A stretch of DNA of 64,000 bases from contig NW_025945795.1 of NCBI RefSeq assembly GCF_000764305.2, positions 1 to 64,000 on the forward strand. The letters run 5' to 3'. The position numbers and the translations under genes were made by a program. This document shows, in pieces, positions 53,306-64,000 of this stretch (within the stretch, counting starts at the first letter, position 1; every line of letters starts with the position of its first letter). The notes under the pieces are model-generated. The model did not search any database, had not been told where the DNA came from, and saw only the letters and a list, made by a program, of their open reading frames with translations. The stretch comes from Hyalella azteca. Lineage: Eukaryota > Arthropoda > Malacostraca > Amphipoda > Hyalellidae.

Positions 53306-53596
53306 TTATCACATCTCAATGATCTCATGCTGCAAAGCAGATTTAACTGCTTAAATTGACACCCGGTCATAGTACCTATATGGCAAGTTTCAGTTTTGCT
53401 GCTTTGTTTTGCTCCCTGACTCCCTCTGGGTCAGGGGGAGGCTGGGAGCAAAATGATATAGGTAGTATGTACATAGGTACACAATTAAAGCATACATCTC
53501 AGTGATTGGTCCAGAGTCCAGACTTTGTTTGGCAAATGCTGGTGCTTAATGGCATTTTAGTTGCCAGTTGCCAATTGAGTGAAGGCTCAATTTTAC
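53306..53596. other. Spacer between fold-back elements
   Basis: Contains a hairpin near 53408-53455 (TTTTGCTCCC...GGGAGCAAAA). Nothing else is recognised. Confidence 0.5.
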
Positions 53597-55117
53597 TACC
53601 GTAAAATGGGGTTACTTTGACCGGCGGGGTAACTTTGACCACTTTTCGTTTTTTTAACAAAAACTCCTAAAACTCAAAAACTATTTGACATAGAAAAATT
53701 TTGTCAATGGCCATCAAAGACCTAATACTGAGGTTACGTAACACAATAGAAAGATTTGAAAAGTTTGCATATCTAATACTAATAGGTTAAATAATCAATA
53801 ATGTGACCCACAAAAAAAGAGCTTTTATTTAAAGCCTGTTGGAGTACCCCCTCCAATTTTTTTATTTTTTGGTAAAATAACTCCAGGTTTTGATGCATTG
53901 TAGTAGAACTCTTCTAGTTACATATGCAAATGGCAAATTTTAGGAAAGTTTCATAGTTTGCAAATGGGGGGCGCTGCCCCCCAATGCCATGGTCAGGAAG
54001 ATGTGCCAGGTGCGCGGGAATTTATATTGTCATTTTAACGACCTGCGCGGTGCGCCGTACTATGCCGGTAAAAAAAATGCGCCGTGCGCCGACAGCGCCG
54101 TACTTTTAGAAAGCTAAAATAGTTTAAATATGGACGCGCGGCAATTGCAGTAAGTCAGAATATACCAGAAAAATACCAGATTTAGGCATATATACCAGAT
54201 CTGAAATATTCATACCAGACACCTTTTGAAAATACCAGATTTGTGAAATCTGGTATAGAAATATACCATCTGGCAATGCTGGTTCAGCGTTACTTGAAAT
54301 CATCTACAGACGATGTTGCCATTCCATTCAGATGAAAACTGTGTCTAAATCAGAACTTTGTCATACGGCTCCGCGGCCCGCGCCAAGTGCTGCGCGGCGC
54401 GGAATCGATGACCGTGATTTGCACAAACGTCTGCGCGAAAAAAATATAATTAGATTGATTTACGCGAGAAATTTCCCCGTTTATATACATCTTCCTGAGT
54501 GTGGCCCCAATGGGGGAACTTTGACCACCTAATGGCAGCCGTGACAGGGTAACATTGACCGGCTTGGAAATTAAGTTAAAATTACCATAGGTACCTATAT
54601 AACATATTTTATGTTTGATACGTACACCTATTAATGTTTTTTTCTTTGTGTTTCAGACTCTACAGAGTCTTATATATGGTAATTTTAACTTAATTTCCAA
54701 GCCGGTCAATGTTACCCCATCACGGCTGCCATTAGGTGGTTACATTTTGCCCATTGGGGGGCGGTGCCCCCAATTAGCAAATTATGACACTTCCCACAAA
54801 TTTGTCATTTGCATATGTAACTAGAAGAGTTCTACTACAATGCACCAAAACCTGGAGTTATTTGGAGTTATTTTACCAAAAAATAAAATTGATTTTACTA
54901 CCCAGTCAAAGAAACCTCAAGAGCTGGGGTAACAAAGACCATCACTTTTTTGAAATTACATCAAAACTATGAGAGGCAGGAGAAAGCAATTTATGGTGAG
55001 TGAAGCTAGAGTATAGACCTGTATTTTGCATGTTTCAATATAAGTTTAACTTATCTAGTAAAAAAAATGGCATCATTTTGAAAGAAAAAGTGGTCAAAGT
55101 TACCCCATTTTACGGTA
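53597..55117. mobile_element. 1.5-kb nested fold-back element
   Basis: The ends are TACCGTAAAATGGGGTTACT and the inverse of TTACCCCATTTTACGGTA. Outer arms (53597-about 54000 and 54745-55117) share TGCATTGTAGTAGAACTCTT and its complement. A second, separate palindrome lies inside (54500-54595 with 54675-54770; TGGTAATTTTAACTTAATTT and complement). 54010-54480 holds AATACCAGAT repeats (54160-54260). No transposase frame is seen and no clear target duplication. Confidence 0.75.
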
Positions 55118-55636
55118 CTGAAGATGTAGGGATTTCTTTCATATTAAAAACATTCAATCTTTAATGTTAAAAAGAACAATTTTTTTCTTACAAATCTTAC
55201 ACTCAGTCAAGGTGATGTTTAACATATGTGCTGTGCTGTCTAAGTCAGACCAAGTGTGCAACACCCTAAGCCGTCACACTAAATTTATTATTAGCGCCAC
55301 GCGGCCTTCCACTTCTTTTTCTCTAAGCGGCTAAGCTTTAGTTTCCAATTGCCCTCTTTAGTTACAGTTTGATATCCCTAACTCAATCCAATCTGCAAAC
55401 TTGGTTGTGGCTTTCCTTCTGACACTTATTCACCAGCTGGTTTACGTAGAATAAGTATGTAGCCTCCAAGTAGCCAACTGGAATGTAAACTGGTACCCAC
55501 ATTATTAACCATCTTTTATATTTTGTCCAGGAGAAGTAGGTAGTTATTAATTAACCATACGTATCTATGCTAAAAGTGCAAAAAACAACCTAAGTTATAT
55601 TATCTTAAAATTAAGATCTAAGCTGAAATTTTAATC
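55118..55636. other. Upstream region of MIS12
   Basis: AT-rich and without an obvious core promoter motif. The fold-back element ends about 520 bp before the MIS12 start codon. Confidence 0.4.
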
Positions 55637-55736
55637 ATGACATCCCCTCAAGCTTCCAATGCTGTGGCCCTGCTCCCAAATGAAGAATATGAAACACAAT
55701 TCTATGGCTTCCTTCCCTCATCATCTGTGCAAGGAA
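55637..55736 (+). CDS. MIS12: MIS12 exon 1
   Basis: It encodes MTSPQASNAVALLPNEEYET then QFYGFLPSSSVQG, containing the Y-E-x-Q-F-[FY]-G-F signature that opens MIS12 proteins. It ends in phase 1 at the donor GTAAGT. Confidence 0.9.
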
Positions 55737-58566
55737 GTAAGTTGATATTTTTGACATACCTACTGGTAGTCAAACATTTTTCAACTTTCAAAACACATTT
55801 ATTTATAAAGATGAATAATGTTATTTATTAAAGTGTGTAAAGTTAAAATTTGTGTTTTTAGTTTTTTCTGCAATTACTGGGTATGTTTAAATTTCATGGT
55901 TCTGTCAAATAGTATGAAATTTATAAGTTTATTGTTGTGCAAGGGCCATTTATAGTGTGTTCATATGACAATTTTCCATTCAAATTTTTTAAGAGTTGTA
56001 AGCATGTCACTCTTGTAAATTTATTTCAAGTTATACCTAACTTAAAATATATTTTTGTGTGTTTCATCTATTCAGACTCCAAACTTATCTCATTATTGCA
56101 ATATCATCTCAAATTTTCTGAAAGAATTTGCTTGGATTATGAGAAATTTTTCATGATTATCCTTGAGGTGTAGGTATTACAAGCTATAAATATAATTAAT
56201 ATTAATTTTTAAATCAAAAGCTTCTTGCTACATTGGCAGTAATTCCTACTATTAAGAAATAAAAAAACTGATATTTCTTAACTTTAATTGGTTTATGGGT
56301 ACCTAGGTATTTTATGATTATTCAGTGTATTATAACTTTCAATTCTGTTTTAGGTTTTTATGTTAGAAAAATTGACCTGGTTTTCTGTTTTACAAGTAAA
56401 ACTTCCTTAATGTGCAGTGGTACTGATGATTGAAGAAAAAATTGCTGATGCCATTGATGACTTGGAGGAAAGCCTTTCTCAGGTAACAGCTAATGTGTTA
56501 TTACCACTTTTCTTGTATGGAACATTAATATGATTTTAATTCATTTCATAATTATTCATTTGCCCAGTTTAATTTTTGCTTTATTTATTTGATTCTATCA
56601 TAGTGGCAAACAAGAAAAAATTTCATTCTCCTTCATTGTGCAATGAACCTATAATTTCTGTTTGCAAAGATATTTTAGCTTAAAATAATTCTAAAAGTTG
56701 TTTAATTTAAATAGATACCGATATTATTTTACAGATACCTGAGAACATCCTAAGCAAAGCAGACCTGAGTAAAGGGATGGAAAAATTCAAGAGTGTTATA
56801 AACAAGAACACAGAAAAAACTCTTGGAAAACTACAAGTAAGTTGTAAAAATTTGATATTTCCAATTATCACTCTAAAGTGTTTTTTTTTTGCATTTTAAT
56901 TAATACTCCATCTTAAGTTTGTATACCATAGGTAGTTTTTCAATTTATTTAGTGAAAAGCAGATGAAAGGGCAATTCTGTTCTATTTAACTTTGCATTCA
57001 CTGATTTTTAGCACTAAAACAAAATAAATTTCCATGTTTAATTTTGGAAGTTTTCAACTATAACTGTACACGCTAAGTTTTGCGCATAGCTGATACTGAC
57101 ATTTTGATAGCGTCACCTGCTGGATGAGGTGCTGCGTTTGCCCAACCACCTACTACTTCCATGCGATGCTCTGCAAAGTGAGCCGGCCGACCCTTCTCAG
57201 GTGGAAGCAATGAAGAATAAAATTGCCGACTTGCACACCCAGTACAGCAATGTGAGTTGTTGACCACAGCTCAATTGCAAATCATCTTTCCCATTTAGTC
57301 TGACTGTGTTTTTTGTGGTTGGGGGAGGGTTTTCTACCTGTAGAATTACAGAAGATTTAAAAACTTTGATTGTTTCTACCGGTAGATTGATTGAATCAGT
57401 TCAATAAAATATCTATATGGTTACATTTTATTTTGTAACATATTGTTCAGGCTTATTCTCAATTCAGGATCTCTGGCCACTTGTGGAGCTTGGAGCCTAA
57501 CTTGCTGCTCATTCCATTAAAAATATAACTAGCTACTATGATTTTGTGGGACAAAAGATTTGATGAGCTCCTACTGGTGATGTTGTACGCATACGGTATT
57601 CAGCATGAAAATAATCTCACCTGTTGATGAATACTGATATCTTATAATGAAGCCTAATAAATGTGCAGTTAGAATTGACGTGATTGTTTGTACAGGAGCT
57701 TTACGTTCAGGCTTCCCTCAAGGCAGAGTTGGAGGTGGGCGAGAAAGTGCTAGTTCAGCAGGAACAGGTTAGTCAATTCTTTCATAAAAAATTCTGTAAT
57801 AATTCTGTATTGATGATAATAAATGAAGTGATAAATTTCATTTGAGTTACCTAATAGTCCTTGTTGCTTAATTTACTATGAATATTCAACATTTTTTACC
57901 CAACTTACCTGTGATGACCAAGTTGTTCCTTTCAACATTTTATGCTATTTTCATAGAAAAGTTTGTTATTTTTAGTTTGCTCTCTGATTACATTTTTATG
58001 AAATGCAGAGGAAAAAATATTTTTATGGCTTGCATTTCTCCTGAATAATCATTGATAAAATTTCCAGGTTCTAAATGATATTCTTTCGGAGGACTCGAAA
58101 TCTGCCTGCTCTTCCTTGAGGGATAATCTGCGCTTCATCCAAGACCATAGAGCAGATGAGATAAAGGTCAGTTTTTAAAACAATGAAGTATATATAAATG
58201 CTGGTTCGAGTGATGTAAGGTGAATTTTTCTGAAACCAGTTCTTTTACAAATGTACATAGGTATATTATGTTCTGTGTCTTTTTTTTTTTTTGGCATTCT
58301 ACATTAGTTGCCAACTGCCTTTTGTTTCCTTGTATAGAATTTGCCGTTCACTGACACCTAGAAAGATAATAACAAAAAAGTATCAACATTTGTATCAACA
58401 TTTTTGTTTTGCTTTTAATATTATGTTAATGTTTATTATTGCGTTTGTGCAGCTCTTGAACGACGTGCGGCGGCAATTGTCATCAATTTTGTCTGAGGGC
58501 GTCGTTGATGCCGCAAACGTACCCAGCGAGGCCGACGCGCTGCTATGCAGACTCTTGCCATCTTAG
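55637..58566 (+). CDS. MIS12: MIS12 kinetochore complex protein homologue (gene span, 7 exons)
   Basis: MIS12 is a core subunit of the KMN/MIS12 complex, which links centromeric CENP-C to the NDC80 microtubule-binding complex in mitosis. CDS segments are 55637-55736, 56418-56482, 56735-56836, 57111-57251, 57696-57767, 58068-58166 and 58453-58566, in frame at all six junctions, giving 230 residues (human is 205). The family signature near the N-terminus, EYETQFYGFLPSS, is present. LRLPNHLLLPCD matches the RIPSNILLPED-type segment, and LHTQYSNELYVQASLKAELE matches the conserved coiled coil of MIS12. The first Met lies about 17 residues before the YETQFYGF motif and no better start is visible. 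Introns of 250-680 bp hold only AT-rich sequence. The C-terminal 37 residues are less conserved. Confidence 0.9.
56418..56482 (+). CDS. MIS12: MIS12 exon 2
   Basis: It encodes MVLMIEEKIADAIDDLEESL and SQ, an amphipathic helix. The acceptor is AATGTGCAG, the donor GTAACA, and the split codon with exon 1 gives Met. It is short, and identified by position, phase and helix character. Confidence 0.83.
56735..56836 (+). CDS. MIS12: MIS12 exon 3
   Basis: It encodes 34 residues, IPENILSKADLSKGMEKFKS then VINKNTEKTLGKLQ, a charged helical region. The acceptor TATTTTACAG and donor GTAAGT are both strong and in phase 0. Confidence 0.88.
57111..57251 (+). CDS. MIS12: MIS12 exon 4 (LRLPNHLLLP segment)
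   Basis: It encodes 47 residues, including LLDEVLRLPNHLLLPCDALQ, the best-conserved MIS12 stretch, and MKNKIADLHTQYSN, the start of the coiled coil. The acceptor ATTTTGATAG and donor GTGAGT are in phase 0. Confidence 0.9.
57696..57767 (+). CDS. MIS12: MIS12 exon 5 (coiled coil)
   Basis: It encodes 24 residues, ELYVQASLKAELEVGEKVLV then QQEQ, continuing the family's E-L-x-x-x-x-x-L-x-A-E-L coiled coil. The acceptor is TTTGTACAG, the donor GTTAGT, in phase 0. Confidence 0.88.
58068..58166 (+). CDS. MIS12: MIS12 exon 6
   Basis: It encodes 33 residues, VLNDILSEDSKSACSSLRDN and LRFIQDHRADEIK. The acceptor is AATTTCCAG, the donor GTCAGT, in phase 0. It lies beyond the strongly conserved part. Confidence 0.85.
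58453..58566 (+). CDS. MIS12: MIS12 exon 7 (C-terminus)
   Basis: It encodes LLNDVRRQLSSILSEGVVDA and a further 17 residues to a TAG stop. The acceptor GTTTGTGCAG is in phase 0. GC content rises sharply compared with the flanking intron and 3' region, as expected of a coding exon. Confidence 0.85.
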   Translation, partial: LLNDVRRQLSSILSEGVVDAANVPSEADALLCRLLPS

Positions 58567-58901
58567 AGGGTCCTATAACTCATATTTATATATTAATGAT
58601 TGTTCACTTCATGAGTATATTATGCAATATTTGTACATTCCGTTCTGAGCTTCTTGTTAGACAAGCTAATGGGCTAATCCTATATTGCGTCGAAAAATTG
58701 TGACTCAAAATGGGTTTTGTTTCCATGTAAGTCCTAGATTTTAAATAAGTTTCGATCACTGCTATGTTGAGCCTTTCTTAATTTTACTATCCCCTGCTAA
58801 GTTCTAATAATGAACAGGCTTGAGCAGTATGTTAAGTTTGAGATTGAAATTTATATAAAATATTGGACATTTATAATCATGCGATAAAGTCTTTGTTTGA
58901 C

Positions 58902-58907
58902 AATAAA
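58902..58907 (+). promoter_or_regulatory. Candidate poly(A) signal of MIS12
   Basis: AATAAA 336 bases after the stop codon is a plausible 3' end for the transcript. No other feature separates it from the chance matches expected in AT-rich sequence. Confidence 0.4.
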
Positions 58908-59017
58908 CTTGCTAGCATCAGCTGTGGCAAGATTTGCCTTCAAGTGTAACATTGGCCCAAAGTTAGAATTGCTCTGCTGTAGTTTAATCATGTAATCACT
59001 GATGCTACCCATTCAGT

Positions 59018-59083
59018 AATGCACGAGATAGGTCAATAATGCACGAGATAGGTCAATAATGCACGAGATAGGTCAATAATGCA
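59018..59083. repeat. 20-bp tandem repeat
   Basis: Consecutive copies of AATGCACGAGATAGGTCAAT, identical to each other. Confidence 0.93.
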
Positions 59084-59553
59084 TCACATGATCACACTAC
59101 TTCACAGAAAAACTCTTTGTAGCTTTGAGCAAATGTTACACTTTATAGTCTCATTTCTCCAATATTAGAGAACAGTATAATCTTTTTCAGGGTCTTGGAA
59201 TACTTTTAAATATCCCACTTTATTCGTGTTTTCCTCAGTGTTGCTTAAGTGTCCGTTGAGATGGAGCAAAAACAACTACTGTAACTGTTAGACCACTTGA
59301 TCTCTAAACGGATTTGACAGATGCTATGTTTTTCCCCATTTTTTTCTTCTTTCGTTGTTTTGCGAAGCATCACTTTTGCTCTCGTTAGTTACATTTTTAA
59401 CGCAACCTACCTGTGTGGTAAACCTGACGCTAAAGATAGAAATAAAAACAAATTTTCTACAAGTTTCAACTTCGTATCTTTTACGCAGATAAATTAATGA
59501 AACGCTTGTTCAACTGTGTTTTTTTTTACATTATAGGGCTTGGCTTCGAGCTG

Positions 59554-59827
59554 CCTAATACCATGGTTGAACTAATATAAGGTTGACCCATCAGAAGCCC
59601 ATTTTTGCGGATGTAGTTCGTTGTTCGCCCGTGACGTCGCTGATCTCAGTGACGTCACGGGCATTAACCAACCACCGAAATGCGATCAAACCAGTAAACC
59701 AATCCGTCATGGGAATGACGGGTTTGTTTACGTTTTTTGATCAACGTGACGTAACAAGAAAACTGATCTGAAAGACGGAACTTCTCGTGGGTCAACCTTT
59801 TATAGTTAGTTCAATCATGGCCTAATA
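59554..59827. mobile_element. 260-bp MITE with inverted ends and target duplication
   Basis: The left end CCATGGTTGAACTAATATAA and the right end (complement CCATGATTGAACTAACTATA) form terminal inverted repeats of about 38 bp. CCTAATA directly flanks both sides (about 59554-59560 and 59821-59827). An internal hairpin, CCCGTGACGTC...GTGACGTCACGGG, lies at 59629-59661. The 62-codon frame inside is not a transposase. The 7- or 8-bp target duplication suggests, but does not prove, a hAT-like origin. Confidence 0.85.
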
Positions 59828-62800
59828 CAGTCTTCAATTTTGACAGAAAGCATTACATTCGAGTCTGCAGTAAAATGTAGATAGTTTTAATGCGTGTCAG
59901 TTCTGGTTTATGTATGGTGTTCCTGTAAGTTAAGTTTACAGTATTAAATAACCGCAATATATCTGTAATGTATCCGTGACTTTTTTCATAAAGTTCGAAT
60001 GTCCGACATATTGAATAACATAGTTTTCTAACAGGAATTAACGTTCAATCGACATGATCCACATCTTCCTTGTGTGAGGTTTGACCTTTACGTAATCGAC
60101 AGCGTCTCGAAATCATCAGCGCTAGCACACTTCTATAATATAGCGTGTTGCATATAAAAGATGTCGACTTTGTCGAGCATCTTTTGAGCTACGGTAGAGA
60201 TAAGTTTCTAAGAACCTTAACGATTGTTCCTGAGCGCCCCACAGCTGAGCTCGCGGTGTCTGAATGCAGGTCTCAGTTGTGGGGTTAAGTTATTATGTAG
60301 GTAGGATTCCTTACATTTCCCTTCTCTGTCTCTCTCGTGCGGGCGGCCGACGTCCCGTGTAAGCGACCTCTTGTTCGAGTGTCTTGGTTTCTGTTGCTTT
60401 TAACCTGTCCCTCCTTGTCACTTCGTCTCTTTGAGATGCTAACGCTGCTTCTTTCGAGCCGGCTTCAGCGGGCTGGACATCTGAGACCTTCCGCCCCTTG
60501 TGGGTGATGAATAATTGAGACCTTCCACCTCTATGGTGATTAGGTAATTTAAATTACATCTTCATTTACTTTTTAATGCAGGCCACTTTCAAATAAATTT
60601 AATTCAGAAATGAGTGTTGTACGATGTACGTGACTCGCTCGAATCGGATTTTCCGTTCGAAGACATTATAAATTAGTTGACCTTTTAAATTGGAACAGAG
60701 CCTGGTTTTCTTCGTCAAGATTTCGTGAGAAAAAGAATCCTATGGTATACTGATGAAAATAGATCAGATGTCAAAACAAGAACTGCAAATTATTACTCAG
60801 TTGAAATTTAAATAAGAAGCAAAATTTTGCACACTTTCTTGACGGAGTGCAGCTCATAATAAGACCCATGCAAATTTGATAAATAAATAACTGAATGTGT
60901 TACTTTAATTTAAAGCTTGGCTAATAACTTTTACGGGAGAAAATCTAGTACTAAATCTTCTTCCTGTACTTTTTCAGTCTAAATGATATAGCTAATGAGT
61001 CAGTAAGATTTTTGTTCTAATAACTATAACATTGCTTAGATCTTAAGCTACATTGTAAATCAGTGAACTCGCGCAAAATCTTTACACGAGATCCGCGAGT
61101 CCTCTTCAATGCCGTTCTCTGGGGGCGCAGCCGTAGGCCACAAATTTTACTCCTAAATAAGCTCTGGAGCAAACGCCTAGCTTCACCATGCATTAACTTT
61201 ACTCAGCCTCAGAACTAGAAGCCGCAGACTACGCTTGAACTCCGTAATCCAGACAAGCGACACACTGCCGGAGGATAATAGCGCCGTAGGTCTTCAGCCA
61301 ATGCTTAGGCATGCTCGCTCATAAACAGGCAGTTCCCAACCCGGCTGTACCTACTCTGGCCTAACCTTTTTACGCTGTCCCGACTCACAACCTTCTTGCA
61401 GCCAATGACTGGCTCTACCAGCACACTTGGACCGCCTTTCTAACTTCTACAGTCAATGAGGTTGGGTTAGGTCTGCTCAGGTTTGTTTTGGGTGAAGAAA
61501 GGTTGCAGCTCATATAGGTTAGGCCAGATGCAGTATCGCCATGTTTACCTTTGGCAAGCTTATTTTGTGGCTGTGGACATCCGGCGCTATGGCTTTGACT
61601 TTTGAGCACTTGACTTCAAGGCCGTTATGCACTCCAGCGTTATTACCTATGGAAAGGAATATGAGCTAAGTGTGAAGTATGGCACAGCTGGCTTCCGGCA
61701 TGCGCCCCCGTTCTCTCATACAAAAAAAAAGTTTAACGGATTTGTTGGGTTCCCGTCACCACATTCAGGTCTTATAGTTCTGCATTTCACTACATTTTAG
61801 CTCCTTTTATTTTCGGGGGTTTTCAAACTTCAATGCAGTCATCCCATGCAGGCGTCAAATTATGACAGTTCTTATTTTAATGAGACTTCAAACTTCGCGT
61901 CCAGCATAGCATAGCCTCTTCGGCGTTGAAGAAATAGGGCTGTTTAAGACAGCCGTCTAGCCTTATCAGTCTAACTTGCTATGACATTCATGCATGTCGT
62001 TGAGTTTTTACGAATTGATTGGTATATTTTAACAAATACTTGTGAAAAACAAAATTATTGGGACTCTTTTAACGAGTATTGTCGAATGTCGTCAAGTGTT
62101 TTTCAGCTACGAGTCGTTCCCATAAGTTGCCTGTGGGGCGTGAGAGGCGAGCAGTTTTTTCGGTCCCGGATGAATTTATGAGTTATAGTTATAATGAGAG
62201 AAATGACGAAAGCCTACCCTGGCTGTTGATGACACTTTGCATCGGCGGTCATGCTAGAGTGGTTACCAATGACAACGATAGATAAAACAAGCTCCTGTGT
62301 GATTAAAAAGTTGCTTTTTTGGCCCTCAAAAACGATTTTAGAGACATGTCAGAGGCAATATCAATGATTATTATGCAGATTTTAGACAAATCTACTACAA
62401 GTGTCAAGTAAACCTTTTAGTAAAGTGCCATGTAAACAATCTACTATAATGAAAGCTTTATGTTTCTGTCTATGATCATTAAGAAATCACCCTATAATTT
62501 GGAAGATATGTATGTTTCAATTTGTGATCATCGAAAAAATTTATAGCGCCGTATTTTGAACACATTGAAATTCCTCAACTCAAGACAATTGTTCGGAAAT
62601 TTATGGTTGAAAAAGTATATACATGGAATAAAACGAATAAATAAACACATAATTTCGAGTTCGTATTAATTTAAATAGTACTTAATTCATGCTGATTGAT
62701 ACTTTATTATTTTATAACCATTCATAGTTATTTGTTCAACTGGAAACAGGGGAATATGTTCCACATGAAACTTATTCATTTGTTCATAAGACTTTGTTCA

Positions 62801-64000
62801 CAATACAAATAACATATGGATAGACAGTGAAGACTATATTGGTCTACTTTTAATTTATTACTCAGAAATTTATTTCGTGCTAATTCGTTTTATACTTGTT
62901 ATTCACGAGACCTGATTTCAAACTTAAGTTTTCGGGCACAAATGTTACAATTTGGAAGCAAATTAAAAGGTTATTAAGTATTAAACTCGGTCATAAAAAT
63001 AGGAGACCCTAATATTTTCATAATAACCAAAATAATATTACTTCTACGCAGGCACAAAATTCGGGTATATTTTTGCAAGTGATTTGTATTATATCTATGC
63101 TTTTTTATAAAGCACGGGAAGTATGCCTAGTTATGTTAACAATTATTATAGTTGAACCATTCTGCCAATCTGAAGTAAATACCTTAGAAATGAAGAAAAA
63201 TAGTCATTATTCATCACGGAACATTTGTTCTACGGACTCATCGAATGAAAATGCCACAGTTTGTTAAAAGATTCAGTGAATCAGGTAAACACAAGTTCAC
63301 GCTCAATTAATTGGAACGAAATTCAAAACTTATTACAAGACCGACAAATTCTCAGTGAAGAGCATCCAACTAATGAAATGATGAATGTATAAGAAGCTGC
63401 ACGATGCGTAAGGTGTTCACGAAAAAAAAAGTTACTCGTGCGTCACTCATCTTAAAACTCACGACACATGAGTCAGAATCACCGTAAAAAGTGTCACATG
63501 GGGCAGGGTTTCAGCAGAATCTACTACCCAGTGAAAATTTACAGACGCGGCAGCTTCTGATTTGGATTACTAGAAGCTGGGGCGACTCTAAATTTTGTTA
63601 GGGTAGAGGAGCTGTCATGTCGGCTCAAGAGAATGCCGTGTTAAGAGCAAAATAAAAAAATCCGGATTAAAATATGAGGAAACTCCATGTCTGTATTCTA
63701 AATTATTTGTTCATACATTATTGTGTTCTTACTCTAATGTACTAGTGAATCCTGCATCAGTTAAAATAAATTATAATTCATCTTTTCGCTATGCAATTAA
63801 ATTAGTTTTATTGCGCCAATTTTTTGGGAGTATTTTTGTCACTTGGGTATTTTCGAAAGTATCACTTGAATCAAATGTGTTTTCAGATCATACTGACTAA
63901 CATATTTTTGTAAGATGAATTTACGACTGAGCTCAACTGTAAGCTTAATTGTCAAGTTAAATAGTGTTTAAACTCCAACCATTAAAATAATATGTATCGT
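59828..64000. other. No gene recognised at right end
   Basis: 60200-60500 and 61080-61700 are richer in GC. There is an inverted repeat at 60237-60285 (CCCCACAGCTGAG...CTCAGTTGTGGGG) and a 13-base inverted pair TCTGGCCTAACCT at 61355 and 61516. No open frame has coding character. The rest is AT-rich. Confidence 0.5.

Larger units (their letters stand above)
58567..59560. other. MIS12 3' region
   Basis: Contains the candidate poly(A) signal and, at 59018-59083, about three and a half copies of a 20-bp repeat (CACGAGATAGGTCAATAATG). Nothing else is named. Confidence 0.5.

Noticed and set aside
59583..59771. 62-codon frame as a gene
   Set aside because: It lies wholly inside the MITE and has no transposase features.

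Overview
This is a eukaryotic nuclear window: AT-rich, with multi-exon genes, GT-AG introns from a few hundred bases to about 12 kb, and very many minisatellites. Two genes can be read with confidence. A large minus-strand gene (47961 down to 7754, 14 exons found) encodes a KIF17/OSM-3-type kinesin-2. A compact plus-strand gene (55637-58566, 7 exons) encodes a homologue of the kinetochore protein MIS12. Exon phases agree at every junction except one in the kinesin (exon 12 to exon 13). The protein features and the repeat-rich introns suggest an arthropod, possibly a malacostracan crustacean; that is an inference and was not tested by any search.

Layout. 1-1.7 kb: a possible terminal exon of an unknown minus-strand gene, and a short tandem repeat. 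1.7-7.7 kb: AT-rich sequence without recognisable genes. 7.7-48 kb: the kinesin gene. Its motor exons are 1-7 (47961 to 20064) and its coiled-coil and tail exons are 8-14 (18477 to 7754). Introns 1 and 2 are 12.2 and 8.1 kb and carry over a dozen tandem arrays with units of 5 to 100 bp. 48-55.6 kb: a region between two divergently oriented genes, with an 86-bp array and two fold-back (long inverted repeat) elements. 55.6-58.6 kb: MIS12. 58.6-64 kb: a short repeat, a MITE with a clear target-site duplication, and no recognisable gene.

The most striking observation is that five kinesin exons (3, 5, 6, 7 and 14) have had one edge, splice site included, copied into the adjoining intron, mostly in tandem. 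The result is rows of decoy donors or acceptors: four 100-bp copies at exon 3, about six 47-bp copies at exon 14, three at exon 6, and two at each of exons 5 and 7. Some decoys are perfect copies and would shift the reading frame. At exon 7 the second donor would give a motor-only product.

One technical warning: 13902-13939 is exactly two Tn5/Nextera mosaic ends in inverted orientation, a mate-pair junction adapter left in the assembly. Sequence on either side may be wrongly joined. The two genes work in different systems, cilium transport and chromosome segregation, and nothing in the sequence shows that they work together.
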